Source: Mesorhizobium sp. YC-39
Lineage (GTDB): Bacteria > Pseudomonadota > Alphaproteobacteria > Rhizobiales > Rhizobiaceae
Direction of reading: 5' to 3'
DNA: 34,285 nt
Assembly (NCBI RefSeq): GCF_025753795.1
Contig: NZ_JAOWPS010000018.1
Location: forward strand, 1 to 34,285
Shown here: positions 1-9,544 of the stretch, piece after piece
How positions within the stretch are numbered: position 1 is the stretch's first letter
Layout: every line of letters begins with the position of its first letter
Made by a program: the position numbers and the translations under genes
The notes under the pieces: model-generated
Seen by the model: only the letters and a program-made list of their open reading frames with translations
Told to the model about the DNA's origin: nothing
Database searches by the model: none

Positions 1-770
1 CAATCTGGTCGCCGATCGCCAGGCACTCCAGGAGCGGCTCGCGCGAATTTGATGACGCGCTCGGGCTGATGGAGTGGCTGGGGCGCTCTCGCCGTCGCGA
101 GAACCGGCCCAGAATAGCCCAAACACGCTAATCGAGCAGCTATGCCGTCAACGGCCCGGTAAGGTACAATAGACATGACCGACGCACATCCGACGATCCG
201 CTGACCGAGGGTGGTGCCGAGCGCCACAGTTGGGCACGATTTACATGGTCCTGGCAACGACTATGTGAGCGCGCTTCTCTAAGCATCTAGCTCGATTTTC
301 CACTTCTGCTGATTAACAGGTTGTCTGCGCCGTTCAGGAAACCATACCAGCGAGAACCGTCATCATCATCGAACGGCCGGTCGAGAGGCCCGGCCAGCGT
401 TGGCATGACACTGCCAGGCGAGAGATCGCATCGTTTGCCTCAGGCCCTGCACTGATCACATCCCAAAGATGGCAGGCTCTCCTCGGATCGAGAATTCATA
501 GGCGATTCGGAATCAGGCTGCATTCGCCATTTCTTCCAGATGAAGTAATCGCATCGGCCAGAAGGCCAACGGTAAAGAAACATCTTGCGCTGCCCCGATA
601 AAATGCACTCATGGTACGATTCGTGCAAGAATTGAACATGGGTGGAATCCCACCTTGTACCAAGCTTTCGATTGAGCGGCCGACCGGTGCGACCCGCAAG
701 CGGGATCGACACAATTTTCATCGGTTGTAATCGCAGGCTCTGGGTCGGTAGGAGTTGAGGGGGAGGCGAG
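1..770. other. gene-poor stretch with degraded fragments
   Basis: No intact gene is supported here. Forward-strand codons near 355-410 read VIIIERPVERPGQRWH, which resembles the IIIIEPSVGRPGRVTR segment of the small gene at 17833-18198, so this may be a decayed relative of that gene. The short reverse-strand open frames around 440-870 have no recognisable motif. The stretch looks like recombination debris. Confidence 0.4.
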
Positions 771-1019
771 ATGACGGGCTTGGTCAGATTTGAGAGGCCA
801 GTTGTGATCCAGATTAGCCGCCATAGCACAGAACGTGCCGTGTGCGATGTCAATGATGCTGCCTCCATCCTGCTCCGGGATTTTGGTCGTCAGACGGAGA
901 GGCGCAGGGCCGCAATGGACGCCTGTCTGAAGGTACTGAGAGGTGAGGCTCATCCACCCGCCGCTCGAAGGGCCTTCGTCGCGGCCGCGCGCGAAGCAAA
1001 TATCCTTCGCTGCGATTGA
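771..1019 (+). CDS. DUF982 family small protein
   Basis: An 82-residue protein of the DUF982 type, a small family common in Rhizobiales and of unknown function. The family pattern is visible: an N-terminal strand with PVVIQISR, then VCDVNDAASILL near residues 24-35, an RRAAMDACLKVLRG helix, and a C-terminal ARRAFVAAAREA helix. The start is preceded by GGGGAGG about five bases upstream, a good ribosome binding site. There is no membrane segment or signal peptide. It stands alone between debris on both sides. Family assignment comes from pattern recognition; function is unknown. Confidence 0.75.
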   Translation: MTGLVRFERPVVIQISRHSTERAVCDVNDAASILLRDFGRQTERRRAAMDACLKVLRGEAHPPAARRAFVAAAREANILRCD

Positions 1020-1196
1020 CAGGATACTCAAGCGATACCGAGGCAATTGGCATCTCAGGTCCCCCCATCGGTAGAGCTGGAGGACATGCGGCGGATGAGT
1101 AACCCGAGAGTTCTGCATGCTCGCCATTGGGGGCCCTTAACTTTATGACATGGACAGCGACGCCGCAGCCAAACTGTCAGCGAAGGGCATGAGTTT

Positions 1197-1598
1197 TCAT
1201 GCCGACTTTCCTAAGGCTTCACTGACGTCGTTCCTTACCATGATCGCCAGATCGCGATTTGAAGCCGGAGGATGGGCAGGTGGATTTATCTCACCAAGCC
1301 ACAGCCCGATCTCCTGAAATTGCTTCCCGCTAAACGGTGAGGGCGGGGAGCGACTGAGCCAATGGTCGAGATAACCGTCTCCGACAATTTGGCGGTCGAC
1401 ACACCTGATCCTGCAGGAGGCACTGCCAGGTAGAGCGACGAAATGAAGCACTCTTTCCTGCCGTCGGCTTTCGTGCGACAGGAAGCCCTCCTGCGGATGC
1501 ATATGCGACGCGAATCCAAGTAACATTCTCGCAATTGCGATATATAATTTGTGCATCGCAATATCTGCGGCTATGGGTAAGGTCCTGATGTCGGTCAT
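1197..1598 (-). CDS. hypothetical protein, doubtful
   Basis: A 133-residue reverse-strand frame with an ATG at 1598 preceded by GAGGGG with a five-base spacer, a good ribosome binding site. The C-terminal part (residues about 95-133, with WLGEINPPAHPP and RDLAIMVRNDVSEALG) looks protein-like, while the middle is rich in Arg, Ser and Cys and could be non-coding. No family is recognised. The stop codon lies inside a small inverted repeat (GGCATGA/TCATGCC, 1184-1204). It may be a real small gene, a decayed one, or chance. Confidence 0.3.
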   Translation of the reverse strand: MTDIRTLPIAADIAMHKLYIAIARMLLGFASHMHPQEGFLSHESRRQERVLHFVALPGSASCRIRCVDRQIVGDGYLDHWLSRSPPSPFSGKQFQEIGLWLGEINPPAHPPASNRDLAIMVRNDVSEALGKSA

Positions 1599-1599
1599 C

Positions 1600-1702
1600 T
1601 ACCCCCCTCGAATGTGATGCCGACGCTGAATGCGGCGCGCCTCTTCCCGCGCTGCATCTCAATCGAGCCCGCTGCCACCTCCTCCCGGCAGCGGGCTTTT
1701 CT
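1600..1702 (+). ncRNA. candidate small RNA with CU-rich loops (cuckoo/ar14-like)
   Basis: Two consecutive hairpins are visible. The first pairs 1631-1639 with 1648-1656 around the loop CCTCTTCC. The second pairs 1666-1676 with 1687-1697 in a perfect 11-bp stem around the loop ACCTCCTCCC, followed by TTTT. CCUCCUCCC in hairpin loops matches the anti-Shine-Dalgarno motif of a Rhizobiales small-RNA family (ar14, also called cuckoo). Such RNAs would pair with ribosome binding sites of target mRNAs. The 5' end is not visible; TATAAT at 1544-1549 could be a -10 element of a longer transcript. Assignment rests on structure and loop sequence only. Confidence 0.5.
1666..1701 (+). terminator. rho-independent terminator
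   Basis: A perfect 11-bp GC-rich stem (AGCCCGCTGCC/GGCAGCGGGCT) with a 10-base loop is followed directly by a T run. No forward protein gene ends just upstream, so it most likely terminates the candidate small RNA. Confidence 0.75.
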
Positions 1703-2257
1703 ATGTCTAAGTGGACAGGTTCCGAGGATCGGCTGTGCGTTGGCTCTGGGAGAGGCGAGTGCTCCGGACTTCCAGACCTTCTTTCCCTGCCCGGCTTCGA
1801 GGAACACCTCTGTCCTTCCACAAGCACTCTGATTCCTGAGCGGATCGATGGCATGGACGAGACATCCTTCTCACCGTTATCGAGGTCCAATCAAGCCAAA
1901 GCCCGTGTTTGGATTGTCCCTCTTGAGCGTGCCCTTGGCTCCTGCAGGTCACTCGTCCGGAACTTTCTGACAAAGGTGCGTGTTTGACGGCTTTTTCACG
2001 ATCTGATCGCCGATCTCAAGCATTTGCATAATCTGAGAACCGCTGGGCCGTGACTTTGAAGGGCGTCCCTTCGGAAACGCGGCTTCACCCTACGGGAAGA
2101 GCCGGGGTGCTGGAAATCCGCCTGCCCCGAGAGGGCGACAGCCGTATGGCTGAGTTACTCGACCCCAGTCGCATCGACCGAAAACGAACCTGATTCTGAT
2201 AGGTCTTCAGGCGCGCAACCATTGCTTTCTAAGCTGGTAACACCGTCCGTAAGCTCG
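1703..2257. other. intergenic stretch upstream of nopT
   Basis: No supported gene. A short GTG-initiated forward frame near 2050-2193 ends in MAELLDPSRIDRKRT and looks faintly protein-like, but has no recognisable family. The end of the stretch leads into the tts box of nopT. Confidence 0.4.
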
Positions 2258-2287
2258 CCGTCAGCTTGACCGAGCATCATTCGGATC
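2258..2287 (+). promoter_or_regulatory. tts-box-like promoter of nopT
   Basis: The segment CCGTCAGCTTGACCGAGCAT matches the first half of the rhizobial tts-box pattern (TCGTCAGCTTnTCGAAAGCT) well and the second half poorly, at about 12 of 19 defined positions. It sits about 60 bases before the nopT start, a normal distance. TtsI, induced through flavonoids and NodD, would be the activator. Confidence 0.6.
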
Positions 2288-2349
2288 AGGGCCTATTCAG
2301 TCCGCACTCGCTACGAAGAAACCTAAGCCAAAAGGAAACGCGAATCGCC

Positions 2350-3150
2350 ATGTATAATCGGATCAGTGACTCATCCACACGCGCTAGCTGGGCTGACGAA
2401 CCGAGTCAGTCGATGGACAGCGACAGCTTTACCGAAACACTTGCGGACCTCGCGCTGCGGAGGAACCTGCCATCTGGGGAGTTGCCCGACAAAATGGGAT
2501 GCTGCGCCAGCAAGTCGAATGCCTCGGATCCAGGCAACCCTCCAGCAGGGCCGAGCACCTCCGTTCCAGCAAGGCCGAGCACCTCCGTGTTGGAATACAG
2601 GACGGCTGAATTAGCTGATGCGAATCAACGCGGGATCTGCGTTGGGCTGGCTGCGGGGTGGCTCAGCAATCTCCACAACAGCCCGAGATCGCGAATGAAT
2701 GCCCTAGTACCGGGATCGCAAGGACATCACTCAGCGGCTCAGTGGCAGGAGCGGTATATGGACGTCAGGAGCTCGTCGCGAAGTGAGGGAGCAGAATCTT
2801 CTCAGGCCAATCTGGAGGCCAAAACCACCATGTTGCGGGAAGTGGGCTTGGACCCATCCAAGAAAGAAAACGTGTATACGTTCGGTGGGCCTGACAGCAT
2901 CTCACCGATGCTGAAGAAAATCTCCAAAAGCGGGGCGAACCATTTGCTCAGCTTGCGCTTTACCAACGGTCAAAGACACTCAATTGCGACGTCAGCGTCG
3001 GATGGGAGGATCACACTCTTCGATCCCAACTATGGAGAATTTGTTGTTCAACCAGACCAGACGGGAAGCTTTTTCCAAAGCCTCGCCAATCGTTACAGGA
3101 ATCCCAACGGGCTGGAGTTGTCGACAGTCACCACACAAAAAATGAACTGA
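2350..3150 (+). CDS. nopT: NopT, YopT/AvrPphB-type C58 cysteine protease effector
   Basis: A 266-residue type III effector and autoprocessing papain-like protease that acts inside plant cells. The catalytic triad is visible as Cys97 (GICVGLAAGW), His210 (GQRHSIAT) and Asp225 (LFDPNYG). The self-cleavage site DKM-GCC places Gly50 for N-myristoylation and Cys51/Cys52 for palmitoylation, which would anchor the mature enzyme to host membranes. The N-terminus closely resembles NGR234 NopT as I remember it. The same frame is open from an upstream ATG at 2266, but that would lie inside the tts box, so ATG 2350 is preferred; an AAGGAA lies about 12 bases upstream. A proline/serine repeat (PSTSVPARPSTSV) sits at residues 68-80, between the acylation site and the protease domain. 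Confidence 0.93.
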   Translation: MYNRISDSSTRASWADEPSQSMDSDSFTETLADLALRRNLPSGELPDKMGCCASKSNASDPGNPPAGPSTSVPARPSTSVLEYRTAELADANQRGICVGLAAGWLSNLHNSPRSRMNALVPGSQGHHSAAQWQERYMDVRSSSRSEGAESSQANLEAKTTMLREVGLDPSKKENVYTFGGPDSISPMLKKISKSGANHLLSLRFTNGQRHSIATSASDGRITLFDPNYGEFVVQPDQTGSFFQSLANRYRNPNGLELSTVTTQKMN

Positions 3151-3351
3151 GTTCGGGCCTGCAGGCAGCCTAATGCGGGCTTGCCGTTACGGTAAACCGC
3201 GGCCATCGGCTCCTCATACTTCGGACAGTCGAACGTTGTCTCGGCCACCAGCACAGCGGACCCGCAGCCTGATGGTCGAGACATTTACTGCTTTCAGCGA
3301 CAACCGCCACTATGAGGCGACGCTTCGCCGACTGCGTTTCAGCCGTCCGGA

Positions 3352-3875
3352 GAGACAGAAGAAGCCGACAGGAACATCGACAACCTCATCGAGATCACCG
3401 CCGATGTCGTGCCAGCTACGTCTCCAACAAGCCGGTCCCGGTGGAGGTCTCCCCTGCCCTGATCCGCCAGGTGCATGCGACACTGAACGGGTCACCACAG
3501 AAGGGTCGCAGGCACTCAAGCCTGCTGTCCGATCAGGAAGTCGATAACACAGACTACATCATCTCCCTCGAGGACCGGAAGAAATTCAAATTGTTTGAAA
3601 CGCCATCTGTCGACCACTATGGGCTGACGCAGGACGAGTATCGCGCCAAATGGGGTCTGCCGGCCGATTACCCCATGGTCGCGCCGAGCTATGCAGCCGC
3701 GCCCGGTTTTGGCCAAGACGATGGGGCTTGGCCGCAAACCAAAAGAGCCGGAAATGCCGTGCCGTCGAAGCGGACCCAGAGAAGGTCGCAGCTTGATTTC
3801 GTCTACCGGAGATTCGTCCTGAAGCGTCCAGTTGCCAACGGCATGATTGCGCGGAATATGAGAGGTGGGCGGTAA
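3352..3875 (+). pseudogene. mucR/ros-type regulator, multiply frameshifted
   Basis: A remnant of a MucR/Ros transcriptional regulator, a family that controls exopolysaccharide, motility and nodulation genes in rhizobia. The frame from 3352 reads NIDNLIEITADVV with no ATG. After a one-base loss near 3408 the next frame reads SYVSNKPVPVEV and later EYRAKWGLPADYPMVAP, the family signature. Around 3590-3620 two compensating shifts replace the finger helix (the neighbouring frame reads LKRHLS...HYGLT). Near 3700 a further shift puts VLAKTMGLGRKPKEPEMP in another frame. The first zinc-ligand Cys is also Ser (IISLEDRKKF). At least four frame changes mean no functional protein is expected. Confidence 0.85.
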
Positions 3876-4013
3876 CATTCCTTTCAAACAACGCGCGATC
3901 GCGCACAAGGCGCGTTTCGTAGTTGCGGCAGGGGCCGCCATGTTTTCAACGCGCGCGCAGGCTGCGTTCCTGCAAACGCCGCTTCGTAACGCAACGCAAA
4001 AGGGTTTTGTAGC

Positions 4014-4682
4014 ATGGGTAATCGAAATTTCATCGCAGCAGCCTCCCTCGCCGTGATGGTGACCGTCTCGTCACCCTCCGAGGCCCGCACCCCTTTCACC
4101 GACGATACCGCCTCCCGCACGCAGGCCCTGGCCCTGCTGGAAACGCTCAACGCCGACCTGCTCAGCCACCCCAGCGCCACGCTTACGCTGGAACGGTGGT
4201 GTGGTGACCATGGTCTAGCACCGGAGGCGAAGATCGTCGCCCATCGCGTGAAGGGCGACAACAAGCTCCTGCCGGATAATGCCCGCCAGGCATTGGGCAT
4301 CAGCGCTGACGAACCCGTTCAATACCGGCGTGTGCAGCTCGCCTGTGGCAAACTCGTGCTCTCCGAGGCCGATAACTGGTATGTCCCGTCGCGCCTCACA
4401 CCTCAGATGAATCAGGTTCTCGACACGACGGACCAGCCCTTCGGGAAGGTGGTCCAGCCGCTGCACTTTCGCCGCCAGACCATCAGCGCCGAACTGCTGT
4501 GGTCGCCGCTGCCCAAGGGGTGGGAGATGGACGCGCCGCTGCCGGCGGCGGGAAAGGGGGTACTGGCCATTCCCCATGAAGTGCTGCGGCACCGCGCCAT
4601 CCTCTATACCGGGGCGAACCAGCCCTTCAGCCTGGTGGTGGAGACCTACACAGCCGAGGTCCTGGCCTTCGGCCGCCGTTGA
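4014..4682 (+). CDS. exported protein resembling chorismate lyase
   Basis: A 222-residue protein with an N-terminal signal peptide (residues 1 to about 24, hydrophobic AAASLAVMVTV then SEA-R), so it probably acts in the periplasm. The middle (YRRVQLACG at 104-112, NWYVPSRL at 121-128, PFGKVVQPL at 142-150) recalls the UbiC/chorismate-lyase-like fold, where an RxVxL strand and a proline-rich loop line the product pocket. A periplasmic location would be odd for ubiquinone synthesis, so it may bind a different small ligand. An AAAAGGG precedes the start. It is intact and isolated, between a mucR pseudogene and debris. Two cysteines (63 and 111) could form a disulfide. The CDS is secure; the fold assignment is tentative. 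Confidence 0.8.
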   Translation: MGNRNFIAAASLAVMVTVSSPSEARTPFTDDTASRTQALALLETLNADLLSHPSATLTLERWCGDHGLAPEAKIVAHRVKGDNKLLPDNARQALGISADEPVQYRRVQLACGKLVLSEADNWYVPSRLTPQMNQVLDTTDQPFGKVVQPLHFRRQTISAELLWSPLPKGWEMDAPLPAAGKGVLAIPHEVLRHRAILYTGANQPFSLVVETYTAEVLAFGRR

Positions 4683-5237
4683 AAGGCCGCGATGCCTCGG
4701 AGCGGCCCTGCTGCTGTAAAGTTTAATGCCCGTACCTGTGCCCAATCGCTAAGGGCAGAGTCATGCAGCGGATCCCGTCAACCGAAAGAAGACTGAGGTG
4801 AAAAGCTACCCCCTCGAACCGCCGCTTCCCCATGTGGCCCGCCATCACCACTGCTCTCAACGAATTTGCAGAACTCTCAGAGCGCTACCGAAAACGATGG
4901 CTGGCTAACGCTCAAAAAAACGTCATGTCCAACCCGAGCAGGCCAGCGTTCAGACATCGGTCAGTTCTCAGTGGATAATCGCAAGTCCCGGGTTACTTCC
5001 TTGCGAGACTGGGGTCCGTTGTCCATCGCAAATCTCGAAGTTCGCCGAGACGCATGCCACCCGGCAATCAAACCGTTGCAACAAATGCTTCAAGTTAACT
5101 TTGCAGACTCTTTACGACCCCAAATCGCTGACGATGGTACCTCCCTCACAGACTCTGAGTCGGGCACGGGTAAAAGCGCTGATGCCGATTTATACGCTCA
5201 GACCGCCGCATGGCACGAATGTCGGGGTTAACAGCCA
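4683..5237. other. stretch with no intact gene
   Basis: A GC-rich inverted repeat (GGCCGC at 4685-4690 with GCGGCC at 4702-4707) follows the upstream stop codon and may be a weak terminator, without a T run. A forward frame from ATG 4832 encodes 48 residues containing ALNEFAELSERYRKRWLANAQ, which look like a helical protein fragment of unknown origin. Nothing else is convincing. Confidence 0.4.
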
Positions 5238-5430
5238 ATGGCAAGAAGATCGCTCATCCTGGTTGAAGGCGGTGCGCGTCCTGGTCGGCTGTTCGTCCAA
5301 GCGCCCAGCGTCTTGGTCATCATCCAATTACCCTCTCGGCTGGTCCAGTGTGGCGACTATCTTGCAGCGGAAAACATTGAGGCAATCCCTGTCGATGCAG
5401 ACAATCTCGATATGCTGAGCCGCGATTGCT
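5238..5430 (+). pseudogene. N-terminal remnant of an ATP-grasp protein
   Basis: The first frame reads MARRSLILVEGGARPGRLFVQA, the next frame RLGHHPITLSAGPV, and the first frame again DYLAAENIEAIPVDADNLDML. Joined, these give the N-terminal Rossmann-like domain typical of ATP-grasp ligases of the carbamoyl-phosphate-synthase or biotin-carboxylase kind. Two frameshifts interrupt it, and everything after the first 65 or so residues, including the ATP-grasp catalytic domain, is missing. It adjoins another pseudogene, so this block has been decaying. Confidence 0.6.
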
Positions 5431-5515
5431 GGTACCTGATTTGCGCTCAGCTGGCGGTGGACGCTTGTCGCTTTCGATTTCATTGTGAGAATGTCTTGCC
5501 AACGATTTCAGAGGG

Positions 5516-6046
5516 ATGTTGTCAACAACGATTGGCGGCACGCCGCAGCGCTACTTCCGCGAATTCGATCGCGCCAAGATTCTCGAAGGCGTCACCCAGA
5601 ACATGGTGACGCCGGTCGAGCTGGTGCAGGCCGTCATCGACGGCATGGCAGCGCGCGGCTTCGGCCGCATCGTCAACACCACCTCGCTGTCGGTCTACGT
5701 TCTGATCCCAGGACTCGATCTGTCCTCCGGCGCCCTCGCCGACCTGAACTCGTTCCTTGCCAGCGTGGCACGTACGGCGGTCGACAGCACGTCACCGTCA
5801 ACAGCCTGCTGTGCCCGGCAAGCTCGACACCGACCGGCTGCGTGGGTCCCCCACGAGGCCGGCACACCGGAAGATCCTGCGGCGGCGCCGCGCGCAAGGT
5901 CCGCATCCGCGCCGACTTGCCGGCAAAGCGGTTGGGCGCGCCGGAGGAGCTCGGCCAGATCTGCGCCTTCCTGTGCTCGGTCAACCGGCTACCTTACCGG
6001 CCAGAACATTCCGTTCGATGGTGGCCCTTACGTCAGCGCGTTTTGA
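5516..6046 (+). pseudogene. short-chain dehydrogenase/reductase remnant (FabG-like)
   Basis: Pieces of an SDR-family oxidoreductase lie in all three forward frames. In order they read GGTPQRYFREFDRAKILEG and NMVTPVELVQAVIDGMAARGFGRIVN, then VTVNSLLC, then PGKLDTDRLRGS, then ADLPAKRLGAPEELGQICAF, then GYLTGQNIPFDGGPYVSAF and a stop. These are the central and C-terminal parts of a 3-oxoacyl-ACP-reductase-like enzyme. The N-terminal nucleotide-binding glycine motif is missing, and at least four frameshifts are needed to join the pieces. The end is 170 bases before the malic enzyme start. It is certainly non-functional. Confidence 0.85.
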
Positions 6047-6203
6047 CGCAGCGCCTGCGATGGGTGCCCGACGCGTCGGAGATTCCGTGTGCAAAGGGCT
6101 GAGAGGCCGGACGATTTTCCGCTTCAGCAGCGCAACGTGGAAACCGCGATTGGCGTCGCGAAGAATCGTGCCGCAGGCTGAAAGCCTTGAAAGCACTGAA
6201 CAC

Positions 6204-6210
6204 AAGGAGG
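6204..6210 (+). promoter_or_regulatory. strong ribosome binding site that sets the malic enzyme start
   Basis: AAGGAGG lies six bases before ATG 6217. It fixes the start there rather than at the upstream in-frame start codon at 6187, which lies before this site. Confidence 0.85.
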
Positions 6211-6216
6211 TCTGCG

Positions 6217-8529
<2,313 letters not shown>

Positions 8530-9011
8530 TCTGGGTCGGAGCCGGCATCAGCGGGTATGCTGAACAAACGGTTAATCGTAAGCGACGCGATCTCCACCCC
8601 TTCTTCCTTCGGATCATTAGCCGGGTCATGCGTGGCAAACACTCAGCCACGGCCGGCGAACTGCTCGGCAAGGAAGTCGCGTGCAGCATTTTCAGACGCC
8701 TCGAAATTCGCACGGCTTGTGCAGATCACCGCGCCATCCCTTTGCACCAGATCGGCAGCATGTTTATCGTCACCAACGATTTGGCCGCCGCCGTCACGAA
8801 CATTGCCGTCATGACGTTCGACCAGGCTCTCTGGGCCGAATGAACCCGCGAACTACGAGCTGCCGATCCCCCTCGAAACTACGCCAGAACCTTCCGTCAA
8901 GAATCGCAAGCGTGACCGCGAGAGCGCGGAGCGCATCCAATTGGCCGGCGGCCTAAGCCACCCCTCCGAGACTGCGCTGTCGCATTTGCCGGTGAAAAGA
9001 GTGGAGTGCGA
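8530..9011. other. stretch with no intact gene; possible relaxase fragment on the reverse strand
   Basis: No intact gene. On the reverse strand, about 8735 down to 8570, codons read VICTSRANFEASENAARDFLAE, a stop, then VFATHDPANDPKEEGVEIASL. This faintly resembles the region of a conjugative relaxase just before its His triad. It is too short and broken to call. Confidence 0.3.
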
Positions 9012-9283
9012 ATGCGCGAGCTGACTGAGATCGGATTCCCCGCTGCTATTTGGCCCGTATGTGCGACGAGGGGCTGCTCATCAAGGTTGGCTATGGAATC
9101 TATCGCGCCACCCTAATTGATAATCATCAGCGAACCGGGCGCTGGTTGGCACCGAATTGGCGGTTGGAGCGACACGACCTATCAGAGATCACCGGGCTCG
9201 TTGCCGTTGCTCGTGTTCTACTTGGCGCGGCGCATCCGACGCGGTGGGCGTCGTTGCGCCTTCTCCAGTTCCAGCGAGCCTGA
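9012..9283 (+). pseudogene. AbiEi-like antitoxin fragment, frameshifted
   Basis: The start reads MRELTEIGFP from ATG 9012 with GGAG about five bases upstream. After a one-base shift near 9040 the next frame reads YLARMCDEGLLIKVGYGIYRA. Joined, this is the N-terminal winged-helix segment of AbiEi-type antitoxins or related regulators (helix-turn-helix, then a GYGIYR strand). The downstream 50 residues show no family signal, and no AbiEii-like nucleotidyltransferase toxin gene follows. It appears to be an orphaned, broken remnant of a toxin-antitoxin or phage-defence module. Confidence 0.6.
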
Positions 9284-9544
9284 AAGATAAGTTGCAGATC
9301 ACAGTCGGTGACGGGGCACTCAGGTGCACACCTTGTTCTGACCCCAGTCTGAAGCCGAGGCCTTTCCTGCCTGTTGCGGGAGAAAGCATCGATGAAACCT
9401 TGTCTTTGAAAATAAGTTTACTGAGCCGCATTTTTCATCTCCTCCTCGAGGCACGCTGCCGCCCATCGCCTAGACCAAGATCACCCCCCGCTCGCTGGCG
9501 CCTTCCTATGAGGAAACGGCAACGGCGCTGGGGTTTTTCATTCT

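Noticed and set aside
440..1127. Overlapping reverse-strand frames of 70-170 codons
   Set aside because: No motifs, and one covers the DUF982 gene on the other strand.
3352..3875. A functional zinc-less MucR (Ml-type) regulator
   Set aside because: The finger helix is intact in a neighbouring frame, so loss of the ligands comes from frameshifts rather than from a natural zinc-less variant.
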